Shown: positions 54,829 through 61,082 of the stretch, one piece after another | How the letters are laid out: every line of letters starts with the position of its first letter | Numbering within the stretch: position 1 is the stretch's first letter | Origin: Bacteroidales bacterium | GTDB taxonomy: Bacteria; Bacteroidota; Bacteroidia; Bacteroidales; VadinHA17 | Assembly: GCA_025454755.1 (NCBI GenBank) | Contig: JALONV010000005.1 | Coordinates: 1 to 61,082, forward strand | Length of the DNA: 61,082 nucleotides | Direction of reading: 5' to 3' | Notes under the pieces: generated by a model | Told to the model about the DNA's origin: nothing | The model's database searches: none | Seen by the model: the letters and a program-made list of their open reading frames with translations, nothing else | Program-made: the position numbers and the translations under genes

Positions 54829-55308
54829 TTATTTCCCGTCTGCACCTGGTCCGGGCACCAATCTGGCCAGGAAAATATCGTACAGAAGCGGATGATAATC
54901 ATAATAACCCAGCTTTGATGGTACGACTATCTTGGATTTTCCACCCTCCCGCATATAGGTAAGTGCTTCATCAAAACCTGAAATCAACCACCTTTCATTT
55001 ACCGGGTATACCAAAGTATCGGTAGTACCCCAGTTGGTTGCGAATTTTGTACCATCCAGATAATAACCGGAATAAAAGAAATAAGCTGTATCACTAGTCA
55101 CCGCCAGCTCTCCGGTTCCTACCTCTTCATCAAGATAATACAAACCGCTCGCTTTCTGCTCATAATTGAGTTCAGGGTGACTGTTAAGATAGTTCTGGAT
55201 CTCTGCTGCTTCTTCCTTCTCATACTTACCTGATATGTCGCACCCTGCTGAAACAACTACCAGAACCGTAATAATTACGAAAATGGTGTATCTGCTTTTT
55301 CCTGTCAT
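54829..55308 (-). CDS. FKBP-type peptidyl-prolyl isomerase lipoprotein
   Basis: A 159-aa lipoprotein (lipobox VVVSAG-Cys23) with an FKBP domain: GLYYLDEEVGTGELAVTSDTAYFFYSGYYLDGTKFATN, WLISGFDEALTYMREGGKSKIVVPSKLGYYDY, and the terminal strand PLLYDIFLARLVPG. Such proteins fold exported clients in the periplasm. It follows a second FKBP lipoprotein on the same strand (44-nt gap) and is convergent with the RsmI-like gene. Confidence 0.9.
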   Translation of the reverse strand: MTGKSRYTIFVIITVLVVVSAGCDISGKYEKEEAAEIQNYLNSHPELNYEQKASGLYYLDEEVGTGELAVTSDTAYFFYSGYYLDGTKFATNWGTTDTLVYPVNERWLISGFDEALTYMREGGKSKIVVPSKLGYYDYHPLLYDIFLARLVPGPGADGK

Positions 55309-55352
55309 GACATCATAATTTATATTCTCTCAATTTATAACGACAACAAATC

Positions 55353-55871
55353 TTACTTATTATCAATAACTTTAATATTATATACCAGCACCGCTCTTGA
55401 AGGGATCTTTCCTCCATCGCCAGGCAATCCCCAACCAAGGAAAGGAGGTATTATAAAAATTGCCTCACCTCCGGGTTTAAGGAATCTGAGACCCTGGTCG
55501 AGACCGGGCTCAATCCTTGTCCTGCCGACAATAACTTCCTTTGGCCCCGACTCTTTTGATGAATAACAATAGGTTCCATCAAGAGTATTACAGTCATACT
55601 CCATTGTTACCCTATCATTATCTGTAAAAAAATTGCCTTTACCTTCTAATTTGATCATGTACCACAGCCCCGATTGTGTTTCTGTCATTTTAAGGTCCTT
55701 CCTGGCAATATAATTTTCAATTCTTTCCCTGTCTTTGGCAACCATATACCTGTTAAGCTCTGCAAGTTCCTTCTTACCCGGTCTTTTCTGAGCTCCGGTT
55801 TTTTCATGCCCGGAGTTGCAGGAAACTGTCACCAGCGATAATAACGCGATAACTAATAACCTCACCAGCAT
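55353..55871 (-). CDS. GldI-like FKBP-type isomerase lipoprotein
   Basis: A 172-aa lipoprotein (signal VIALLSLVTVS-Cys18) with an FKBP domain at about 65-172: SGLWYMIKLEGKGNFFTDNDRVTMEYDCNTLDGTYCYSS, GLDQGLRFLKPGGEAIFIIPPFLGWG and the closing VLVYNIKVID. The arrangement resembles GldI, the gliding and type IX secretion-associated isomerase, but the pairing with gliding genes is not seen here. It lies 3 nt after nrnA, so the order is nrnA-FKBP-FKBP. Confidence 0.88.
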   Translation of the reverse strand: MLVRLLVIALLSLVTVSCNSGHEKTGAQKRPGKKELAELNRYMVAKDRERIENYIARKDLKMTETQSGLWYMIKLEGKGNFFTDNDRVTMEYDCNTLDGTYCYSSKESGPKEVIVGRTRIEPGLDQGLRFLKPGGEAIFIIPPFLGWGLPGDGGKIPSRAVLVYNIKVIDNK

Positions 55872-55874
55872 GAT

Positions 55875-56909
55875 TCAATTTATATTGTTAAGGTTTCCGA
55901 AATTCTCTTTCAGAATCTTAAGAAAATAACTGACCGTGTTCTCAAGGGTGTCAGGATACTCTCCGCCTGAAGCATTAAGATGTCCTCCTCCATAAAAGAA
56001 CCTGGAGGCAAATTCATTTACCGGGAATGTGCCCTTGGAGCGGAATGAGAGCTTTACAAATCCATCCTTTTCGACAAAAAAGACTGAAAAGACAATTCCG
56101 TTGATCGACAGGGGCATATTCACAAATCCTTCGGTATCTCCCTTTACATAATGGTATGTTTTCAGATCATTTTTGGAAAGGGATATATAAGCAGTCTGGA
56201 ATTCAGGGATAATGACCATTTTCTGATTGAGTGCATATCCCATCAGCCTCATCCTGTCGGAAGAGAAATTATTATAGACCAGGTTCTGGATTTTTCCCTT
56301 GTCAATCCCGGTTTCAAGGAGGTCAGCAACGATCCTGAAGGTATCGCCCGAGTAGGATCCATGGTCAAAGTTGCCGGTATCTGTAATGATGCCCACGTAA
56401 AGGGCTTCTGCATAAGGCCTGTATATAAAGGGACTCCCATTGAGCTCTGTCACGATCCTGTAAATTATCTCCGATGTAGAGCAGGCCGAAGGATCTGAGA
56501 TCAGAAGATCGGAATAATTGTCCGGATTAAGATGATGATCAATAACAACTCTTTTCGCCTTTGAAGCCAATACGAGCTGTTCAGCTTCGCCCAGCCTGTT
56601 CGACTGGTTGAAATCAAGCATCACAATAAGGTCTGCGCGCTCAATAAGTTCCTTACATCTTTCTCTCTGTCGTATGAACACGTTTATCTTATCTGCACCA
56701 TCCATCCACTTCAGGAATTCCTGGAGATTATTGGGGGCAATCATGTCAGCTGTTTTCCCTGTAGAAAGGAGATAATAAAATAATGCCAGCTGTGCGCCAA
56801 TAGCATCACCATCAGGATTTATATGGCTGATGAGCAATATATTATCCGAACCTGCAAAAAGTTTCGCTAATTCTTTTGTATATTTGAGTGATTCAGGCAC
56901 TAAAACCAT
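55875..56909 (-). CDS. nrnA: DHH-family oligoribonuclease / pAp phosphatase NrnA
   Basis: NrnA-type enzymes degrade 2-5 nt RNA and may hydrolyse pAp. The 344-aa protein from ATG 56909 has the DHH motifs ISHINPDGDAIGA (Asp33/Asp35), VMLDFNQSNRLGE, VIDHHLNPD, TDTGNFDH and the DHHA1 signature FFYGGGHLNASGG. A frame open to 57221 would add 104 residues lying antisense to ndk and covering the promoter element; I reject it. It is the first gene of an operon with two FKBP lipoproteins. Confidence 0.93.
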   Translation of the reverse strand: MVLVPESLKYTKELAKLFAGSDNILLISHINPDGDAIGAQLALFYYLLSTGKTADMIAPNNLQEFLKWMDGADKINVFIRQRERCKELIERADLIVMLDFNQSNRLGEAEQLVLASKAKRVVIDHHLNPDNYSDLLISDPSACSTSEIIYRIVTELNGSPFIYRPYAEALYVGIITDTGNFDHGSYSGDTFRIVADLLETGIDKGKIQNLVYNNFSSDRMRLMGYALNQKMVIIPEFQTAYISLSKNDLKTYHYVKGDTEGFVNMPLSINGIVFSVFFVEKDGFVKLSFRSKGTFPVNEFASRFFYGGGHLNASGGEYPDTLENTVSYFLKILKENFGNLNNIN

Positions 56910-56924
56910 AAACAAATAAGTGGA

Positions 56925-56932
56925 CAAAGATA
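56925..56932 (-). promoter_or_regulatory. nrnA promoter -7 element
   Basis: TATCTTTG on the minus strand matches TANNTTTG and ends 15 nt before the nrnA ATG at 56909. Confidence 0.65.
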
Positions 56933-56984
56933 AACAATATTCCTGAAGAGAAGAACCTAATCTGCAATTACTAACAACAGGCAT

Positions 56985-57404
56985 ATGAACGGGAAATATA
57001 CTTTTTCGATAATAAAACCAGATGCAGTCAGAACCGGGAAGACAGGGCCCATACTGGCCATGATCAATGAAGCCGGCTTTGAAATTACCGCAATGAAGAT
57101 GGTCAGGATGACTCTCGACCAGGCAGAATCGTTCTATGCTGTCCACAAAGGCAAGCCGTTTTATGAAATTCTTGTTGAATTCATGACCTCGGGACCTGTT
57201 TTTGTCATGATACTCCGCCACGAAAATGCAGTTGAAGAGTTCCGCAGGCTGATCGGGGCAACAGATCCAAACAAGGCTGAACCCGGCACTATAAGGAAGC
57301 TCTTTGCAGTATCAGTCCAGATGAATGCTGTCCATGGGTCCGACAGTGATGAAAATGCCGAGAGGGAAGCCAACTTCTTCTTTTCAACTTTCGAAAGATT
57401 CTGA
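56985..57404 (+). CDS. ndk: Nucleoside-diphosphate kinase
   Basis: Equilibrates NTP pools through a phospho-histidine intermediate. The 139-aa protein has the full family pattern: FSIIKPDAVRTGKTGPI at the N-terminus, YAVHKGKPFYEILVEFMTSGPV, GATDPNKAEPGTIR, and the active-site NAVHGSDS with His117. Divergent from nrnA. Confidence 0.97.
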   Translation: MNGKYTFSIIKPDAVRTGKTGPILAMINEAGFEITAMKMVRMTLDQAESFYAVHKGKPFYEILVEFMTSGPVFVMILRHENAVEEFRRLIGATDPNKAEPGTIRKLFAVSVQMNAVHGSDSDENAEREANFFFSTFERF

Positions 57405-57432
57405 TTTTATCAAGGTCAGAAATTATTTTTTT
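57399..57432 (+). terminator. Weak terminator after ndk
   Basis: A 6-bp stem (TTCTGA 57399-57404 with TCAGAA 57416-57421) overlaps the ndk stop codon and is followed by a T-rich run ending at 57432. Confidence 0.45.
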
Positions 57433-57463
57433 CATATAAACATTTAATCCTGCTTTGTGTTAT

Positions 57464-57471
57464 TAGCTTTG
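57464..57471 (+). promoter_or_regulatory. -7 element of the transglutaminase-like gene
   Basis: TAGCTTTG matches TANNTTTG and ends 18 nt before ATG 57490. An in-frame GTG at 57457 precedes it and would not be transcribed from this promoter. Confidence 0.6.
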
Positions 57472-57489
57472 CAGGATCTTAAATTATCT

Positions 57490-59238
57490 ATGAACTCAAC
57501 AAAAATCACAGATCTTTCCGACAGGAAAATCCTGGAAAAACTATCATCAGCATTTACCCTCTCCGATATGGAGATATTCATATTCCCGGAGCTTTTTTAT
57601 CCCCTGGTACTTGCAAACATTATGTCGCCAATCCTATGGAGATGGAGGGATGATCCCTGGTTCAGCGGAATTGAAAAGAAAGGCTTCACATTTAAGGCAA
57701 ACAGGATCAAGCAGTACATCATTCAGAATTATATTTTCAACCTTGACCTGTCAACCTGGGGACTCACAACAAAAGGTAAGGAAATTGAGAGATTCAGGGA
57801 TTTCTTTGATATGGAGCTGCTTAAGCAGTCGAACGCCCTGTTCGGCTATGAAGGCGACAAGTATTATTTTGACATTGACATAAGGAAACATTTTGGCCTC
57901 GATAAATACAATTCGGATGTTATTCCATATTGGAAAACAGAGACAATCGAAGCAATGACTGCCTTCAGTCACAAGGAGAATTTTACGACAGGTGCCGGCG
58001 AATGTGTGTCTCTTTCTGCTCTTTATGCATCCGCGATGTTCGTTGTGGGAAGAATACCTCTTGAAAAGATATTTCTTATTGCCACGCCTCTTCATTCACA
58101 AAACTTTGTGACCGAAAAGGAAGGACTGATAACAAATAACAGAAGGATTGTCACAAAGAACATGTGGTTCAATGGCACATCCCTTTCAGAAAAGGCACGA
58201 AGAGCGCTTGAGAATGAGAAGGTTACAATCGTATCTCATATTTCAGGATACATCCACACTTTATATAAGGAAGCAACCATCGACAGGAAGGCCTATGATC
58301 ATTTCTCCGCCAGGCTGAGGGAGTTCCTTACGGCTGACCTGACCAATCTTGTTTTCCTTAACTTTCTCCGCTTCAAGTCGAAATACAAATCGCTCTTCCA
58401 GTTTGAATGCGAGTGTTCGGGTAAAAAGAGATATATCTCGCTCGAAAAACTTTTTGAATACGAGCATACAAGCAAATTCAATGCTTCAGCTGAAACGCGT
58501 GCAAGCCTGATAAGGGAGATTGAAGGAGAAGAATTTGATCTGAGTCCGCTGCAGGGGAAAATAATGCTGAACGATGTTGAAGAATTAATTGATAAAAACC
58601 AGGGACGAAGTCTTGACGAGCTTGAAAAGGCGTTCGTCAGATTCAATGGCCAGATCCCCGGTGAGACTATCAGTGCTATGTTCGCTGATCTGGCGTTTTT
58701 TATTTCAACAGACCCGAAAATACCTCATAGCAACAAGGAATTCTTAAGCCTTCCTGTTCCGGATATTTCGACAACCCAAAGCAGAGAGGAGATCATTGAA
58801 TCACTGCTCGGCAGTGCAGCAGAATCAGAGTTAGCGCTTCTGACACTCTATGTTTACAGGCAAATGGACAGGATCGACTGGCTCCCGTTCATAAAAGCAG
58901 CCATCGAGAGAAATCCTGTTTGTTTCAACGATTTAAGCGATAAAGAGACCGGGGATATTTATGTTGTTCTTTCGGCGTTACCGAACCATTCGATCTATGA
59001 CGACAAGAGGCTTGCCCTTCCCGACGAAGTCTGGAATTTCAGAAGAGGCGATGGCATTGAAAAGGCGCTGCTGATGGCGGATGTAATAGTGAACAGGGAT
59101 AAGAAAGCAGAAGTGAGAATTAATATTGATAATAAGAAGGTGATATTGAATTATTGCGATCAGTATTTCGAATTCGTATCGTTAAAGCATTTTAAGAAAT
59201 CCATAAAGATTCACGAGGAGAATTTTGAAATTATTTAA
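57490..59238 (+). CDS. Uncharacterised protein with transglutaminase-like core
   Basis: A 582-aa protein with no signal peptide or membrane helix. An N-terminal helical region (1-160) is followed by TGAGECVSLSALYASAMF (Cys172) and, 30 residues later, LIATPLHSQNF (His202). This Cys...His spacing and context resemble the papain-like transglutaminase fold. The remainder (about 220-582) is helical and charged, with a possible cysteine pair in FECECSGKKRYISL. I do not recognise a named family. ATG 57490 is preferred because the upstream GTG lies before the promoter box. It is convergent with dciA, separated by a palindromic repeat pair. Function unknown; the protease/transglutaminase idea is inference. 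Confidence 0.7.
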   Translation: MNSTKITDLSDRKILEKLSSAFTLSDMEIFIFPELFYPLVLANIMSPILWRWRDDPWFSGIEKKGFTFKANRIKQYIIQNYIFNLDLSTWGLTTKGKEIERFRDFFDMELLKQSNALFGYEGDKYYFDIDIRKHFGLDKYNSDVIPYWKTETIEAMTAFSHKENFTTGAGECVSLSALYASAMFVVGRIPLEKIFLIATPLHSQNFVTEKEGLITNNRRIVTKNMWFNGTSLSEKARRALENEKVTIVSHISGYIHTLYKEATIDRKAYDHFSARLREFLTADLTNLVFLNFLRFKSKYKSLFQFECECSGKKRYISLEKLFEYEHTSKFNASAETRASLIREIEGEEFDLSPLQGKIMLNDVEELIDKNQGRSLDELEKAFVRFNGQIPGETISAMFADLAFFISTDPKIPHSNKEFLSLPVPDISTTQSREEIIESLLGSAAESELALLTLYVYRQMDRIDWLPFIKAAIERNPVCFNDLSDKETGDIYVVLSALPNHSIYDDKRLALPDEVWNFRRGDGIEKALLMADVIVNRDKKAEVRINIDNKKVILNYCDQYFEFVSLKHFKKSIKIHEENFEII

Positions 59239-59240
59239 AA

Positions 59241-59350
59241 GACCCCCCAGCCCCCCTAAAGGGGGGGGTTGAAACCCAACAAGAAAATATTGTTTAGTAA
59301 TGGATTTTAGCCCCCCTTCAGGAGGGATGGGGGTTGGTTATTGAAGGGGG
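59241..59350. repeat. Inverted pair of C-rich/G-rich REP-like palindromes
   Basis: The first copy (59241-59268, plus) is a C-run, AGC, a C-run, TAAA and a G-run. The second (about 59309-59339) is the same element in reverse orientation, with CTTCAGGAGGG at its centre. About 40 nt separate them. GAAGGGGGTTGG at 59343-59354 may be a third partial copy. The pair fills the gap between two convergent genes, can form strong hairpins and may double as a bidirectional terminator. Confidence 0.75.
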
Positions 59351-59354
59351 TTGG

Positions 59355-59645
59355 TCATTTTAAAACAATATCCTTAATTACTTCAGCTCCTGCCCTCTCA
59401 TTCAGCTTCTCCCTCAAAGCCTGTCTTAGCATGAGTAGCTCGTTTCTCACAACCGAGGAGTTCAGGTATACATACAGGACCTTATCTTTGATGTAGATTT
59501 TTGATGTACGTGAAGCAATAGCTTTGCCGACAGTATCCTCCCATGAATTTATCAGACTAATCTCGTTGAGCTTTCCCTCAAGATGCATCTCCTTTATATA
59601 ATCTTTCATGGCTTCCGCCAGTGATATAGTTTTGCTGCGTCTCAT
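59355..59645 (-). CDS. dciA: DciA-like (DUF721) protein
   Basis: A 96-aa DUF721 protein. DciA-type members load or operate the replicative helicase DnaB in bacteria lacking DnaC. The N-terminal half has SLAEAMKDYIKEMHLEGKLNEISLINSWEDTVGKAIAS and the C-terminal half KVLYVYLNSSVVRNELLMLRQALREKLN, the DUF721 core with its W-E-x-x-V-G block. Its ATG overlaps the recF stop (ATGA), indicating coupled translation. Confidence 0.9.
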   Translation of the reverse strand: MRRSKTISLAEAMKDYIKEMHLEGKLNEISLINSWEDTVGKAIASRTSKIYIKDKVLYVYLNSSVVRNELLMLRQALREKLNERAGAEVIKDIVLK

Positions 59646-60769
59646 TTCCTGGGGTTCCCGTTATGGATCACTTCGTCCACAACATTATTGCTTATCCTGA
59701 ACAGCTTGTAATCGGTATTATGAGAAGAGAGTATTTCATGAAGACGGCTCTGGTGAGTATCGGTAATGAATATCTGGCCGAACCTGTGGTTGCCTACCAG
59801 TCTTATAATTTGCTCTACCCTTTCTGCGTCAAACTTATCGAATATGTCATCGAGAAGCAGGATTGGTGAAATGCCTGATTTCCGGCGTATATATTCAAAT
59901 TTAGCCAGCTTAAGTGCGACAAGATATGATTTCTGCTGTCCCTGCGATCCAAGTGATTTTACCGAATGTCCGTTCATTTCCAGCATAAGGTCATCCTTGT
60001 GAATGCCGATCGTCGTGTATTCGAGGAAACGGTCCTTGCTGACAGAGTTGACAAGCGCTTCACTGAAATTACCTTCCGAGAGGTGCGACCTGTAGGAAAG
60101 CCTTACTTCTTCTTTCCCTGAGCAGATCATGGAATAGTGTTCCTGAAAGACGGGAATCAGCTCATCGACAAGGCTCTTCCTCTCTTCGTATACATAAGTG
60201 CCGTATTTTACAAGTTGTGAATCCCAGATCAGAAGTTCGTCATTTTCAAACTTCCCTGTAAGCTTGAAATCTTTAAGCAGCCGGTTCCTGTGCTGAAGAG
60301 CTTTGCTGTATTTCAGCACAGAGTTGAGGTATTCAGCATTGTACTGGCTGATGATTTTATTGAGGAATTTGCGCCTTTCCTCGCTGCCTTCGGAGATAAG
60401 CGCACTATCGGCAGGTGATATCATTACCACCGGATATTTACCGACATGCTCTGAAAGTTTCTGATATTCCTTGCTGTTCTTCTTGAGTACTTTTTGCTTC
60501 TGTTTCTGGAATGCACAATAGATATGATCTTCCTCCCCATCGATCTCAAATGTGCCGTTTATGATGAAATAATCCTCATCATGCCGTACGCTTATGCTGT
60601 CGATGTTGTTGAAGAAGCTTTTTGTAAGTGAAAGATAATGAATGGCGTCGAGTATGTTTGTCTTCCCTACTCCATTATTCCCAACAAAACAATTTATTCT
60701 TGGAGAGAATTCAAGCTCAGTGCTGTCGTAATTCTTAAAATTGGTAAGTGCAAGTCTCCTGAGGTACAT
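59642..60769 (-). CDS. recF: DNA replication and repair protein RecF
   Basis: An SMC-like ATPase that helps load RecA at gapped DNA. The 375-aa protein opens with MYLRRLALTNFKNYDSTELEFSP, Walker A is GNNGVGKTN (30-38), the signature/lid region is KSLGSQGQQKSYLVALKLAKFEYI, and Walker B is PILLLDDIFDKFD. It lies upstream of dciA with a 4-nt overlap. A promoter element is 42 nt upstream. Confidence 0.96.
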   Translation of the reverse strand: MYLRRLALTNFKNYDSTELEFSPRINCFVGNNGVGKTNILDAIHYLSLTKSFFNNIDSISVRHDEDYFIINGTFEIDGEEDHIYCAFQKQKQKVLKKNSKEYQKLSEHVGKYPVVMISPADSALISEGSEERRKFLNKIISQYNAEYLNSVLKYSKALQHRNRLLKDFKLTGKFENDELLIWDSQLVKYGTYVYEERKSLVDELIPVFQEHYSMICSGKEEVRLSYRSHLSEGNFSEALVNSVSKDRFLEYTTIGIHKDDLMLEMNGHSVKSLGSQGQQKSYLVALKLAKFEYIRRKSGISPILLLDDIFDKFDAERVEQIIRLVGNHRFGQIFITDTHQSRLHEILSSHNTDYKLFRISNNVVDEVIHNGNPRK

Positions 60770-60773
60770 AAGT

Positions 60774-60789
60774 CGGTATTACGGTATTA
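60774..60789. repeat. 8-bp tandem repeat CGGTATTA
   Basis: Two exact units lie just upstream of the recF start, within its predicted leader. Similar words occur near 504-535. Confidence 0.7.
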
Positions 60790-60810
60790 TGGTTCAACGG
60801 TTTTATAGTG

Positions 60811-60818
60811 CAAATTTA
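60811..60818 (-). promoter_or_regulatory. recF promoter -7 element
   Basis: TAAATTTG on the minus strand matches TANNTTTG, ending 42 nt upstream of the recF ATG. Confidence 0.5.
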
Positions 60819-60850
60819 TAAAAAGAATTAGTTAGTTCATTTTTGTTCAA

Positions 60851-61082
60851 GGAGATTACTAACTGCGCTGCGAATACTGGCAATTATCTTAAAATGCATT
60901 GAATTAAAGGCGTGGAGATTCCTCACTGCGCTGCGAATACTGGCAATTATCTTAAAATGCATTGATTTAAAGGGGTGGAGATTCCTCACTGCGCTGCGAA
61001 TACTGGCAATTATCTTAAAATGCATTGATTTAAAGGGGTGGAGATTCCTCACTGCGCTGCGCTCCGTTCGGAATGACATTTC
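60851..61082. repeat. 63-bp tandem repeat, three full units plus a partial
   Basis: Units start at 60851, 60914, 60977 and 61040 with an exact 63-bp period. Each begins GGAGATT and contains CACTGCGCTGCGAATACTGG and ATCTTAAAATGCATTGA. The second and third are nearly identical; the first is more diverged. The last unit switches to CGCTCCGTTCGGAATGACA, the intact REP-like end also seen at 45458-45469 and 45579-45609. Because 63 is divisible by three, an open frame runs through on the minus strand; I regard it as noncoding. The window ends within the array. Confidence 0.9.

Noticed and set aside
56910-57221. 104-residue N-terminal extension of nrnA
   Set aside because: It is antisense to ndk and covers the TATCTTTG promoter element; the DHH family starts near residue 105 of that frame.
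60837-61079. 80-aa ORF with 21-residue repeats
   Set aside because: It is a by-product of a 63-bp noncoding tandem repeat whose length is divisible by three.
60851-61082. CRISPR array
   Set aside because: The whole 63-bp unit repeats with no unique spacers, and there are no cas genes.

Overview
The window is a chromosomal segment of a member of the Bacteroidota, most likely an uncultured Bacteroidales-type bacterium. Four things support this: TANNTTTG-type -7 promoter elements before many genes; few Shine-Dalgarno sequences; phylum-typical proteins (SecA with an insertion, a two-ExbD TonB operon, a type IX secretion sorting domain, GldI-like FKBP lipoproteins, FucP-family sugar transporters); and palindromic intergenic repeats. 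It is mostly housekeeping DNA. I saw no phage, plasmid, CRISPR array, intact transposase or tRNA gene.

Layout. 1-550: RNase P RNA (minus strand) with promoter and terminator. 554-8703 (plus): queA, a small membrane protein, a PstS-like lipoprotein, a TPR protein and exbB-exbD-exbD-tonB. 8782-14905 (minus): threonine aldolase, then a galactose operon (transporter, galK, galM, second transporter). 15011-24316: truA, aroE, phosphosulfolactate synthase, a TPR protein, a propeller lipoprotein, folD, ffh, argS. 24558-30189 (plus): a SiaC-family protein, then an AmmeMemoRadiSam cluster consisting of a secreted-looking MEMO1-AMMECR1 fusion, a membrane-embedded spermidine-synthase-like protein and a radical SAM enzyme with an export-like N-terminus. 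30207-33720: ligA, a phylum-specific small protein, dapA. 33727-44004 (minus): secA, a secreted metalloprotease, ferritin, response regulator, histidine kinase, dnaX. 44216-45301: rpsF-rpsR-rplI. 45302-45793: palindromic repeats and an internally deleted ridA. 45794-50637: lptD, divergent from a cell-wall amidase and a MlaD-like protein. 50974-61082: dnaA, a gene remnant, a small lipoprotein, an MBL hydrolase, an RsmI-like methylase, two FKBP lipoproteins, nrnA, ndk, an uncharacterised transglutaminase-like protein, dciA-recF, and a 63-bp tandem repeat that runs off the window.

How genes work together. ExbB/ExbD/TonB energise outer-membrane uptake. GalM, GalK and two MFS carriers form a galactose module. 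LptD, the amidase, MlaD and the lipoproteins serve the envelope. DnaA, DciA, RecF, DnaX and LigA cover replication and repair. Ffh and SecA cover protein export. The best candidates for unfamiliar biology are the AmmeMemoRadiSam cluster with its apparent export signals, the strong Shine-Dalgarno sequences confined to rpsR and rplI, dispersed palindromes forming helices of the RNase P RNA, and two internally deleted genes. All calls rest on reading the sequence and on recall of families; no database search was possible.
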